DNA of 64,000 nucleotides from NCBI GenBank assembly GCA_051294375.1, contig CM119265.1, positions 7,129,589 to 7,193,588 on the forward strand, given 5' to 3'. A program made the translations under genes and the position numbers. Shown in pieces: positions 35,201 to 47,163 of the stretch (the stretch's first letter is position 1; every line of letters begins with the position of its first letter). Below the pieces are notes generated by a model. It searched no databases. It was not told the origin of the DNA and saw only the letters and a program-made list of their open reading frames with translations. Source of the stretch: Paraspadella gotoi (taxonomy: Eukaryota > Chaetognatha).

Positions 35201-38200
35201 GATTTTTAAAATGTTTTCCCTTAATCTTTTGAAACCCCCTCCACAGGCAAGAGCCCAGACAGCGCTGCTCGAACCGCTTCGCGTCTGTGTATGGAGAACA
35301 TCCATACGGCTATCAATGGTCTCAACTCTATCTTCGAACTGGAGAAGAACGTCTTCAAGCTCTTCGATCAATACCGAAACGAATTTCAAATCCCATTTCG
35401 CGCCAGATTCGAAGCGAAAAAAACTTTGGTGAGGAATTGGTTAGGAAATCACCAAATTAGAGACGAGGGATTATTAAAAAAATATTTAAATGTTTTTTAA
35501 CTAGTTTTTCTCTTCTGGAAGTTTTCTTATATTTTATACTAGTTTTGGATAATTTTAATCACCTAATGGTTTAATAACTTTTATTATAAAGGTTCTTGAT
35601 CACAGCAAGTACTGCTTAAACGGCAACCCGCACTTACTGTGCGAGGAAAGGCTCGACGTGAATTCCTTCCTTTCCAAAGCCTCCGAGCACGACTTTGACC
35701 AGTTTTGCCTCGCCTATACCCTCACTTGGAGGGACTTTTCCGGCGGCACCCTCGGCTTAGCCTGGGTCGGTTATCCAGGTAAGTTACCCTGAGTTGGCGC
35801 GTACTTTAGTCTCTCAGCACGGGCGAATTAAATTTTTTTTCTGTTTGCACGCAGAATCCAAGACCGGCGGTGTGTGCGAGCGGCACGCGGAACAAGGACG
35901 CACTGGCAAGAAGATGAGTCTGAACACGGGGATCGTCACCCTCGTCAACATGAACAGGCAGCTTCCGTCGCGCGTCTTCGAGCAAACCGTCGCTCACGAA
36001 GTCGGCCACAACTTTGGATCGCCGGTGATGACGAGAGATTGATGCGCGGAATTAGCCGCTTTTGTTAGCAAATGGTTGGTAAACTATATTTCATTTCCGT
36101 GTTACGAAATCGACAGCACGACGATGGAAAGCTCTGCACGCCCGGCGGAACGCAGGGAAATTACATCATGTACCCTCATTCGTCGGACGGCGACAAGGAA
36201 AACAACAAAATCTTTTCGCATTGTTCCAACAACAACATCACCCGCCTACTTGAGTCCATCTTCGACGACTCCAAACGGGCGAGGAACAAAAACTTTTGTT
36301 TTTCCGGCAAAAAGTCTGCATTTTGCGGCAACGGAATCGTCGAGCAGGTCAAGTCGCTAAGAGAATCGTTTATATTTTTATTTTAAACGAAACTTGGCAT
36401 TAGTTACCCCCGGATAATAAAAATTGATTGCTCCTCTCTCCCCCCTGATTGCTTGTGCAAAAGAGCTTTAATCTCTATAAAAAACTTTTTGCCTTCGACG
36501 TTTCGATGGTTATTATGAGACTGAGTATATAATAAGTGTGAGGTTTTTCAGAATATTGTTTTTTTTTTTTAATCATGATTTGAGTTTTTTTCTCCCGCTT
36601 CCTCGAATATAATTTTTACTTGTGTGAAACAGGGAGACGGGTCTCCCGGGGAAAAACCAGAGAAGTGCGACTGCGGATACAAAAACGAGTGCACTGAAAA
36701 GTGCTGCCATCCCCGCGATCCGCAGAAAGCCGTCGAAATGGACACGCAAGCCTGCACCCTCAAGTCTTTCGCCAAATGCTCGTAAGCATCCTCAGAGAGA
36801 TAATGCGTAATTTGATGCGTGCTATATCTGCATTCTTTTTTAATTAGTCCCTCGCAAGGTGCGTGTTGCAATTCCGACACGTGTGACTTCATCGGACGCA
36901 ATTTTGAAGTGTGCGAACCGGAGGCGGAATGCAAGAAGGAATCGAAATGCGATGGCCTCAACGCGCAGTGTCCCACGCAGAGCAACAAGGATAACGGGAC
37001 GCCTTGTCAAAGCTTTACTAAAGTCTGCCAAGATGGCGACTGCAAAGGTGTGATTCTTTGGAGGTTTTCGTAGGATTGCAATTAGGAGCTATATCGATTT
37101 TAAATATTTCAATTTTTTCAGGGTCCATCTGTGATATCGAAGAGTCCGATCGCAAGTTCGAAATATGCAACGCACCACGTCCCAACGTAAAGGAGTACCA
37201 AAACGAGAGGGACAAAGTGCTCGGCGAAAAACTCTGTTACATCCATTGTCAGGAGATCGGGTCGCCGTCGACCTGCCGAACCATTAGCGACCTTTACCAC
37301 GAGAACAAACACTTCAAAAACGGAATCGACAAACAGATTCTAAACTTTAAAACTCGAATCAACAAAAGTCATTCCCGAAGTCGGGAGATCGCCGATCTCG
37401 ACGTGTTTCAGAACAACCTCATCAATCGACAACCCATTCTGATGCTGCCCGGTTAGAATGCTCCCATAGTCATATTTCAACTGGCATATATTTACTAATT
37501 TAAAATACTGAACGTCGCCAAAATATATTTATTCGTTAGGATCTCCGTGCGACGACTTCGTCGGGTTTTGCGACGTTTTCCAGCGGTGCCGTCGCGTTGA
37601 CGCCGACGGCCCTCTCTCTCGATTGAAAAAGATGCTCTTCGATACGGAGCTTTATCGCACGATTTGGGAGAATCTGAAGGTAAGTGGTGGTGGGAGATTT
37701 CTGGGTTTCGAGGCGAGAAAAGTTGAGTTGGAGACCAAATTTATTCCCGATCCCGATTTTTTTAAAGGAATATTGGTGGGCGGCGGTTCTTTGTTCCGTG
37801 GGCATCGTCGTGCTCATGGCGCTGTTCATTAAAGTTTGCGCCGTTCACACTCCCAGCAGCAACCCCAACAAGCCTCCAGCCAGAAATCCTATGGATACGC
37901 TGAGGTGAAATTCTTTGACACCCATTGTCTTGGGGTTGACCGAGAACGTAACTTCGATTCTACAATTGTATTATCTACTCAGGCGAATGGGTACCCTTCC
38001 TCGTCGCGGGGCACAGCACATCGAAAGCGCTCGGAGCCGGCGCGCAGAAGGACGCGGCGATGGGCGGGGTAACCCAGGCGGAGGTCGGGATCCTCGTGGC
38101 GGTCACGGCGCCGCCCCCAAACAGAGTCGAGGGGTAAGTTATCTTTTCCTTTTGTTGTGATTTAGGGCAACTTCGCTTAAAAGACCTACGCCTGCCGCAA

Positions 38201-41200
38201 AAAAAAGTTTTATATCCCTAAAATTAGTCTTTTTTTATTTCTCAACTTTTTCTGTATCTCCTTTCATTCCTGCTGCTGAAATCTTTCATTTTTCTTTGCC
38301 GTCGACGCGGTTACTAATATTAACGCTCCTGACGATCACGAACCCTCGATTCTTTGATTCTGCATGTTATGGCCGTTACTCTATATTTTGCCTATTTTTG
38401 TCACAACACTGTGCGGAACTAATAGAGTTCTAATCACTCTCACCAAGTTATGGCTTCGACTCATCCGAATTTGACCGCGTCCGCGACCCAGAATCCTTCA
38501 TCCTCCCATCTACACAAGCATCATCATCCTCACGCTCATAGTAACCACGGTAACCACGCCGCAGCGGCTGTCCAGACACGGAGCGCCGGTTCCTCTGGCG
38601 GCGTTGTTCCCAACGGCGTCGTTCCAAACGGCGTCGTTTCACACGGCTCCGCTCGTCCATCCTCCGCCGCGGGCGTTGTCGCCGCCTCCTCCGCGGGCGC
38701 CGGTTCCCATCGCGTAAGATCCGGCAGTTTGGGCGCGGGCGCTAACCATCACTTTTTGCCCAACGGCGCTGCTAATTCTCACCACAATCACAACTTAATT
38801 TTAAGCCCGAATTCGAACAAATCGTCCAATTCGGCTTCGTCATCCTCCAAAGACCCTCCCTCTTTTTCGCATCCCTCCTCCACCGCCGTTTCACCTAATT
38901 CCGCTTCGGTCACCTCCGTGCACCCCACCATGGTTTCCATGTCACCGCCGCCACCTCCTCCGCACCTTGCCTCTGTCCCCGTCACCTTAGGCTCTAGCGC
39001 CACCGCCGCCACCCAGTGCCCGCCGGTAGGGAATTCCTCCTCAGCGGCAGCAGTCTCCGCTCTTCCGCCCGCTTACTCTCAGCACGCCCAGCATCCAATC
39101 CTTGCTGCAGGCCCCGTCTCTGCACTGTCGGCACTTCCGTCTCCACCCGGCCGCGCGAGTAAGACCGTCGCCGGCGGTGGCCCGCCAAATTTGATGGGAG
39201 GCTCTTCCCTAGCTGGCTCCGCTTTGTCGCGCTCCAGTAACAATAACAACGCCGCTTGTCTTTCCGGCGCAATGCACCATCAACGCGCCAGCGAGGCTTC
39301 GTCACTTGTCTCGACCGGCAGCAGCGGCGGCGGTTCTCGAATTGCCTCCGCCGGGGCCTCCTCGCACCCGCCCAATGCTTTAGCCCTTCACCACACGCAC
39401 GGCTCCGCGCATACTAATCACTCCAGCACCAGTACGAATCACGTCAGTTCTCAGTCGGCGAAGCAACAACACCAACCGGCTTCGCAGCGTTTCGTCAGCA
39501 CGTCCAACGCGTCGACCTCGACTCAACATCCCCCTCATTCCCAACATCCCGTGTCGCCGCCCGCCTCTTTCTCTTCCTCCTCTTCCAACAACCACCACCA
39601 CCACCATCATCGCTCATCCTCTTCCCGCTCCCACTCTTCCTCGTCGTCCTCTTCTCACATTCCACACAACAAAGGGCGCGTACACCCGGCTCACGGCAAC
39701 CCTGCCGGCGCTAACCCTACCAACCTTCAAAGTAACTCCTCGGTTTCCAAAGTACGCGGCGCGCAATTCGGAGTCGTAGCTAACGGCGCCGTGCCCTCAC
39801 TCTCAGGCCCTTCTCAAACGGAAGAGCGCGGTGGCGGCGTTAGCGGCGGAGGCGGCGCCAGGGGCTCGGTCAGGGCGCCGTGCGAGGATTACCCTCTGCC
39901 TTATCATGCCAATCCAAGGGTAAAGCCTTCTACCCGCTTTCCTGGAGAAATTTGTGTTCCGCTAGCATCTTTTTAAATTTTATAGTTTTTAATCTTTAGC
40001 TGTGGAACGGCATGATTTTTTTTTCATTTGGCATGTTATGTTTATGTACTCGATATTCTTACGATCTTATTAACCTCACACCCAGACGACAATAATTTTG
40101 CGCGTTGACGTTTAACGTAGCAAGACTGATAATCATCTTTGAAACCATTGAAACCACCTTACCTTTGGCATCACAAGCGGCTGATTTCGTATGTCATAAT
40201 AGTCAACGAGGGCGCTGTAGATTCCATTTCCAGTCTTTACTTTTATCTCTTAGAAGGCTTCATATTATAAAATTAGGTTGTGCTTTTTTGTCACCAGAAT
40301 CGGTTCCCACCTGAGAGGAAATACAGGGCCCTGGGGCTGGACCCCTGGGTTGCTGTACCCCTGGGGAGCCAAAAAGGCTAAATTTTTTTTCCATTTTAAA
40401 TTTTTAGTAACATCAGGTGCAATGAAGTTTAAACTATAAATTTTCGCTAATTTCGCATTGTTTAAATATAAATGGTACATTGTTTTACTTCTAATTTCCC
40501 TTAATTATTTCAAATCTGACATGAACCGCTGATTTTCATGAACCTGAAAATTAAGGTAAACTAAATTTTTGTGGTACTAAATAAGTTTCTGTGCAACTGT
40601 TTAAAACAAAATTAAAAAAAATTGACCATTTTTTCTCCCTATGGGTGACCCCCCGGGAGGTCAATATCTCGACTCAAGGGTCAAATATTGAAATTCGCCT
40701 TTGTAATTGTATTCACACATAGATATTAGATAATTCATACCAAATTTCAATAAATTTGTTTCAGTAGTTTTTGCGGAACAGATTCTATGCATAAATTTAT
40801 TTTCTAATATGAAGCCTTCTGACAGTTATGTTTATGTATACATAGATTCTAGATGAATCTCCACTGCACCATTCGCCATTTCCCACCCAGCACTAGTTCC
40901 GCCCATTTGTGTTTCTCTTTTTTCAGTCTTCATCTCTGACGATTGTCTTCCGCGTTTTACTTTTTTTTCCTGTAAGTTCTTCTATATTTTTCATTTTTTC
41001 ATTTTCAGATTCCGCTCGTTTAAATTTTTAAACAATTTTTTGTACATCTCTACTGACGTACATAAATATTTAAATTTTAGCTAAAAATACAACGGATTAT
41101 CATTTAGTAACAAATGCTACAATTTTTTCAGATATATAATTCCAGGTATTAGTAAAAATTTGTTTTAAGACGGAAATTATCTGTTGATCAAAGTCCTAAA

Positions 41201-41628
41201 TTTGGTTAAATTGTTGATTCGCACATCCTGGATAGACAAACCGTTTTACAATAATTTGGGAAAGCAGTTTTTTTTCTTATTTTGTTTTGTTTTATCATTT
41301 CCCGACATTTCTCGACATTTGTTCTACCTTTTTTGCTTTCCCCACGACCGCGTCCCATTTCCAGCGACCCAAGAGCCACGCCTACTCCGTCCCAGTCGCG
41401 GAGGGTCCACCCCGCGGTCACAATAAGAACCGAAAGGGTGGTCGAACACGTTCCGGGGACCGTGGCAGTGACCGTGGCGGAGATCACGGCGGGGACCGCG
41501 GGGGCGAAAGGTCCGACCGGTACCGCGTTGTATCGCCCAGCTCGATCGAACTGGCGCCCTTCCCCAACGAACCACCGCCTCCGTATAACCCCGGATGGGG
41601 TGCCCATGGAGCAAGAGATAGGCGATGA
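32231..41628 (+). CDS. ADAM10: ADAM10/Kuzbanian metalloprotease with very long cytoplasmic tail
   Basis: Nineteen exons in phase: 32231-32294, 32492-32612, 32867-33003, 33078-33284, 34575-34807, 34881-34961, 35045-35177, 35247-35428, 35592-35778, 35855-36024, 36117-36347, 36633-36781, 36848-37047, 37122-37451, 37540-37679, 37768-37904, 37983-38133, 38426-39919, 41365-41628; about 1536 residues. Order: signal peptide; prodomain ([30 protein letters not shown]) with convertase sites RVRR and RRKR; metalloprotease with zinc motif [11 protein letters not shown], its third His in the next exon; disintegrin-like/Cys-rich region ([25 protein letters not shown]); [15 protein letters not shown]; membrane helix ([20 protein letters not shown]) and [12 protein letters not shown], as in human ADAM10. 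The tail, about 580 residues of Ser/His/Asn/Ala-rich sequence, is like the long tail of insect Kuzbanian. ADAM10 sheds Notch and many ectodomains. The core is secure; the last two exons are inferred from phase. Confidence 0.93.
34076..34255 (-). mobile_element. Repeat family 2 copy in ADAM10 intron
   Basis: The reverse complement reads TTATGAAATTGGTACAACCA, AAATAAGCTATCTTGCCCCT, GACAGGCTTTGGTGGTTTAA, CTTACAAGATAATGACAT and ends with the AGTCTCGTTTATTCACTCC block shared with 26594. This is the longest copy, about 180 bp, inside the intron 33285-34574. Confidence 0.85.
40252..40819. mobile_element. ~570 bp non-autonomous element with 16 bp terminal inverted repeats
   Basis: AGAAGGCTTCATATTA at 40252 and its exact reverse complement TAATATGAAGCCTTCT ending at 40819. 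The interior has no open frame; it includes CCCTGGG-rich blocks (about 40325-40370) and a CCCCCCGGGAGG block near 40650. It sits in the ADAM10 intron 39920-41364. No clear target-site duplication was seen. Confidence 0.7.
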
Positions 41629-42178
41629 CGATCTACCGCCTGCGTATAACGCCGTATGGAGTCGCAATGATGAAGACCGTCTCCTCACAATGGTATTGGC
41701 AGTCGAAAAAAAAATTTATAAAATTAAAACGAAAAAAAAAAAATAAATAAGATTTCACCCTTTGCTTCGATGGAATTCACCCGGCGATGTTGACGAGATT
41801 GGACATCCGTATTTTTAAAAAAGTTTTTTTAAAAAGTATTTTTATTTTTTATTGCATGTATTTTTCTATTTGTTAGTACTAAAAACCCTATCATTTGCAT
41901 GAACTAACGTTCGGCGAACAAAAGTTTGCCTTGTTTTTATTGTTCTGTTGAGTATACTACTACCCTTTGTGTTATATACGTATTTTCTAAATTGTAATAT
42001 ACCAATTAAATAAATGTTATTTGGCAGTCTAAAAATTAATTGTTACCACTTTCAGGTAGCACGAGCTCATCGCGGCGGCGTCGGCGGAAGCGCCTTCTCC
42101 CACCATCCGCACCCACCATCATCTTCATCTTCATCCGCTGCCCACGGAAGCGGGACTCAAATGACATCTCGCTTTTAA
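41365..42178 (+). CDS. Alternative 3' coding exons of ADAM10 (second reading frame)
   Basis: Besides the frame used for the main model (ending TGA at 41628 after [11 protein letters not shown]), a second frame through 41365-41692 ends [20 protein letters not shown], has a donor at 41693, and joins in phase to 42056-42178 (AHRGGVGGSAFSHHP, ending GTQMTSRF and TAA). The second PPxY-like motif is a DNA duplicate of the first, 61 bases away, hence out of frame. So there may be two alternative C-termini, or a one-base insertion/deletion in exon 19. Confidence 0.45.
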
Positions 42179-44362
42179 AGATTTATTTAAAGACTAATCG
42201 CAAACGAGTTCTCGATTTTTTTTCTACGCTTATCATCATCATCATCATCTTCATCATCTTCTATCGTCCCTGTAATTTCTATTTGTCAAATCGAAGATAT
42301 TACTACTAAAAAACAATTTCTTCTACGCTTAAATTTTCGAGAGTACGTCTGACTTTATATTTTTTAAACCAAGTCGGTTTGCACGGTTTTTTTATTCCCC
42401 CTACTCCTTTCCTATTTTTTTCCATATTATAGGAGAATATTTTCGACCCCCTTTCCCCCCCTCTAAACTACGCACAGATTTTTTTTTCTCTGAACGATTT
42501 AAACTAATTCTTTTGACAAGAGATGACGTTTTCCATAAAGTTGTCGACGTCTTATCGTCAATTACGCACGTAATTTAATCGGCTGTTGCCGACGGAAAGG
42601 TGATGGATGATTACGGAATTTAATTTTCTTGTTTTCTCATTAATTTTTTTCGGGTTAAAAGATACGATTAATTCTTTTTTTTTTTTTATATTTGAGTTTT
42701 CGTTTGATTGTCTCGAGTGATCTTACAAACGTTGGTCTTGGAAATGAAAGACGCCCTTGTTACTATTTGACTTTTTTCCCTTCCCTACACCCACCTAAAA
42801 ATGATGCTGTTGTAGCAATTTGGATGTCCTTTGATACTCGCTTTACTAGAACGTAGCATTTTTTCATGACTAGAATAATTAATTACCAGTTGGACCTGTT
42901 GGTTCTTCGTCGTTCTTTGTCTTACTTTAGTCTTTCAGATTACACGTCCAAAATTGGATGAAGGCAGTGAATTTCACCCATGTTATAGTCAAAGACGCTG
43001 TTTTAAAACCTATTAAAATTAAGCATTTATTTAAAAGCTTTCCGATAGGACCCGAATGAGTTACGTTCTTATTAACGAACGAAGAAAAAGTTCCATCGGA
43101 CCATTCTATTAAGATATCTTTTACTGAAGGAAACTTTACACGGAAAGGCAAAGCTTTGTCGGGCAATCTGATGACTGAATAAAAAAAAGAAAAACAAAAT
43201 TAAAGTGTCAATGGGATAATACTTTTTAAATTTTTTTTATCCGAATTTTTTCAAACAGTTTTATTTCTACTATTTATTAACAGAAAACGTAAGATGACTG
43301 CTACTTAGCTACCTTTCCCGTGTACAGTTGCCTTAGTTTGTTTCTTCCTAGTCAACACCATTCAAGGCGATTTTATTGCGTATTGGTGGCAGTGGTCACC
43401 GGGATTTAGTTGGTCGTTCTGAAAGATTTACTTAAAGATCCTTTTACTATTTTGATTTGGATCTTTCCATAGGCTTGAAAAAATGCATTTTCCCTGGAAT
43501 CAATGTCTCTGGAATATTGACAACGACCTACTTAGTGTATAATTTCATTGCCGTTTGACGATCTTACTTTTATTTGTAAATATATTGTTAAAAAAATTCA
43601 CTTCAGTTATAAAAAAAATCATTCCCGTTTATTTTAAGTGGAAAGCGAACCGTGGTTTCAGGCCAAAAGGAAATTGAACTCAAAAAAATTAAATAATCCT
43701 TGTAATATTTTGTCCTTAACGATTTTGTTCTATAATTTGAGTTTATAATTTCTTAATAATTATGGTAGTTCAAAGTTGCAGAAATAATGTGATAACTGTA
43801 TCATCCTTGTATGATTATCTTTTCATCCTGGTTCCCAGACTTTTCCTTAAGCACAGAGAAATTTTATTCAGATCTTTAATTTATCATGTACCATGTTTTA
43901 TGGATGTTTCTTTGAATAATACGTACATGAATGATTTTTATTATTATCATTAAACGTGAATATCAATTCCTAAATTTGGTGATTTTTTTTAATTTAACTT
44001 GAGAACTAATAGGTTAGGCGCTGAAAGGTTAACTATTTTTAAAACTTTCTAAAATAAACCGGCGAAGAATTTACAAAATTTTGAAATTGACTAAAAAAAA
44101 TTAATAATCCAGCAAAAATTTTCGATTTACTTTTTTGTCATAAACGATAACGTTAACGAAAGAGATAAAGTTGCTTTTCGTTTTTATTAACCTCTTTCAC
44201 GACTAAACATCATAAGAACAAACTCCCGGATGGGACAACGATTTTCCTTCAGAGAGATTTGTCTCTGGCAGCCTACGGAAACGGGTCTTCCTCGCTGAAC
44301 TTTGGACCGGAAGCGGAAAGGCCCGTCGCGTTAACCGTGCCTCTAGATGTTGAAGTAAATTT
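42179..44362. other. Long gene-free AT-rich stretch
   Basis: Probably includes the ADAM10 3' untranslated region; beyond that I see T-rich runs, no repeat-family copies and no exon with coding character. The short open frames at 42927-43166 and 43762-43953 have no splice or family support. Confidence 0.5.
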
Positions 44363-46663
44363 ATGCCGGAAACGGATCCCAAACAGCTGAATAGAAATGG
44401 AGCCAATCCCCCGCCGGGGCCCAAGAAGAAGAAGAAGAAGAAGAAGAAGAAGAAAAAGGGATATGCGGTAGGCGTTTTGCGTGTCGGATCTGCTTATCAC
44501 AGATTCCGACTCTATAATCCACTTTGTCGGTCCACCCCCTTGTCGGTGTTCACTTAGATCATGTCGGAACATCAAATTCGATATTTTGTAATTTTTATTA
44601 TTACATTATTAGTTTTCATTAATTTTGGTTTTAGATTTTGATTTATATCGGTTTTTATCTCGTTTTTTCTAACTGATTTTTTTCCTTTTTTTTGTTTTCT
44701 CTTGTTTTTTTTATTTCTCGAACTTTGTATTTGTTTGTCCATCTGTCATTGATATTCCTTTTGTTTTTATACCTCTAAGCTAATTTTTTAAAATATATTT
44801 TATACCTTTAAGCTAATTTTTTTAAATATATTTTATATTTTTTATTTATTTTATTTATTTTTTTTTATATTTGATTTTTGGTTTTAGTATAAAAGTTTGT
44901 GTGGGTTCAGATTTTTACTATGCGATTGCGAGGATCCTTATGCTTTTAAGATTTTCATGTATATGTTTATAGCGGACATGTTTCGACTTTTTGCGAGTCT
45001 TTATCAGTGCTTATGAAGACTCGCAAAAATTAGAGTCGAAACATCTCCACTATTTATCCGCTATAAATAAATAATCGTTGTGTGTAACAAGCAAAGCTTT
45101 TTTCTAAAATAGTCTCAACTGAAAATTGTGAAATTTCGTTGAGATAAATAAGGGTAGTTAATAAAAAGATTATTTATTAAACGTAAAAAAAAATCTAAAT
45201 TTTAATTAATGTTAGCTATCTTTTGAATTAATTGTAATTTGGAATTCGGCTCCACAGGCGAGGAAGATCATCGCCAAAAACTTGGAGGAGACCTCCTCCT
45301 TCCGCTGTTGCGCCCCTTTTCAGAAGTTTAGAAATTTTACAATATACTTTATAATGAATAGCCTGGCAGGATTACATTGCGTTTTGTTCATGATTATCAA
45401 CATCGTCTTCCAGATCACAATGATAGTAGTGGGTAAGAAGCCGTCGAAATCGGGAAGAATAAAAAATATATAACTTACCGCTTGTGTTCATTAATAGGGA
45501 GTGTATACATGTATGATTGTCCCCTCGAGAAGTGGATACCTATTTGGGACGTTATCGCTGGAATATCGTTTAATTTCAAGCTGTTTACGTCCATGATGTT
45601 TCTGCACGTGATTAGAAAGGATATTCGACTGACAGGCAAGATACGAGGGCTTTGATACTTTTGCCTCGCTCACAATCAACATGTTTCGAATTGTAATAAA
45701 AAGGTGGCGTCCCGGAAAAGACTACCATTTACAAGAGCCCTCGATTTTTTTGTTTGATTGGGATTGCGGACTTGTTTTTGTTTGGTTTGCTGATCCAAGG
45801 AATGGTAAGTCGAGCTTGAAAAGGAAATGGGGGTTACTTTTACTTTCGCCGACCGGGGTTAGGGAGGGGTTAGGGTTAAGAATAATTCAAAGGTGGTTTA
45901 GAGTTAGGGGTAGTTAGGGTTAGGAGGGTTTAGGGTTAGGGTAATTAGGTAGTTTTTTTTAAGAATAAATCTTTTTATAGTTTTTTAAAAGCCGCCATAA
46001 CCTAGGTCGGCGAAAGTAAAATTTAGCCAGGAAATGAATATCCTATTCGTCTTGTTATTTTTCCCATCCTTATTTAAGACACTAACTATTCCCAATCTCG
46101 ACTGCATGAACAATCGAAGATCCCATCCTGAAAGTAACTTATACTGTCAAAAAGGTACTAAATGTTGTTAGTCTTAATGCAGTTATAAATTTTCGATAAT
46201 TTTTTTTTACGGCATTTTTGGGATTTTCCTGATGGAGTCCTTGACTACTAATGACTAATGACTAATTAGTAATGTTTTTGTGTTTCATACTCGTGAATTT
46301 TTATTACTTCAGCCGAACCATGTAACGAAATCGTCTACACATTTTCTCTCGTCTCGATGATTTATCTGTTAGCATCATACGGACTCAGTTATATTCTGGG
46401 CCTCTGGGTATCCGCATGTTTCTACCCAAGGAGATCGGCCGAGGAGCCATCGGGAAAAGTTGTGAGAGGATTCGGGTAGGATATAAAACGATATTACTAG
46501 CGGAGCTTTATATTTTTTTGCTAACCAACATGGCTGATATGTTTTGTTCAGAAAATTGAAAAAAAAATCCGCATGGTCGTTCGGGAAAGAGGATAAACAA
46601 AATCGTAAAAAAATGGATATGAATAAGAAAAAAAATAAGAAAAAAAAGAAATTCGGAAAATAG
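44363..46663 (+). CDS. TMEM272-like four-helix membrane protein with poly-lysine ends
   Basis: Five exons in phase: 44363-44467, 45258-45432, 45498-45635, 46313-46475, 46552-46663; about 230 residues. Exon 1 encodes a Pro-rich start (MPETDPKQLNRNG) and 12 lysines from an AAG repeat. Then come four hydrophobic segments: LHCVLFMIINIVFQITMIVV, WDVIAGISFNFKLFTSMMFL, a segment across YTFSLVSMIYLLASYGLSY and its continuation ILGLWVSACFY. The block GSVYMYDCPLEKWIPIWDVI resembles the motif that defines the uncharacterised TMEM272-like family (xGAxYLxDCPxxPxIPxYLxVxG). The C-terminus is again Lys-rich (NKKKNKKKKKFGK). Function is unknown. The third intron uses a GC donor (ACAG then GCAAGA) and hosts a complete family-1 element. 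Confidence 0.78.
44966..45067. repeat. Imperfect ~100 bp inverted repeat with hammerhead-like motifs
   Basis: TTTATAGCGGACATGTTTCG at the left pairs with CGAAACATCTCC...TCCGCTATAAA at the right, and TTGCGAGTCTT with AAGACTCGCAA in the middle. Each strand reads C-T-[GT]-A-T-[AG]-A-A-G, a GACTC hairpin, then CGAAAC. Confidence 0.75.
45838..46021 (-). mobile_element. Complete repeat family 1 MITE with telomere-like core
   Basis: Perfect 17 bp terminal inverted repeats: TTTTACTTTCGCCGACC at 45838-45854 and GGTCGGCGAAAGTAAAA at 46005-46021. The 184 bp element contains several TTAGGG-type units (GGGGTTAGGGTTAAG, GTAGTTAGGGTTAGGAGG) and a short AT-rich half. It lies in the third intron of the TMEM272-like gene. 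No coding capacity. Confidence 0.9.
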
Positions 46664-47163
46664 AGTAGGAAAAATTGTTAAAAAACGTGTTGATATTTTT
46701 AGATGATATTAAATAAAATTGTAACAATTTTCGGTAAAAAAGTTATTTATTCAGGTATTACAAGTGGCGATAAACGTATAAATGAGTTTAGTTAATATTT
46801 CTGGCCCGACTTTATTCATGGATATTCAGCGATTTGGCCAGCTATATATAAAAAAAAATGTATTCTCCGCTGTGAAGGAAAAGATAACACGTATGTGACA
46901 CTCAAACGATCAGCTTGTATCAGGTTGAGGAGCAATCTCTATAAAAAATTATTGAGTGACATTTTACTTTTGAGGCGATTTTTAATCTACGAAGTAGTGT
47001 AATTACTATAAAGTACGGACGACCAGATGCGATCCCTCGAGGGCCTTATTTTCTCAGAACGCCTCTTTTTATTTTAAATTCGGAATTTAGTAAGTTAAAG
47101 ATTATATTAAAAATTAAGGTTAAGGATTTGGTAAATGATTAAAGTGAAGGATTTGGGATAAAA

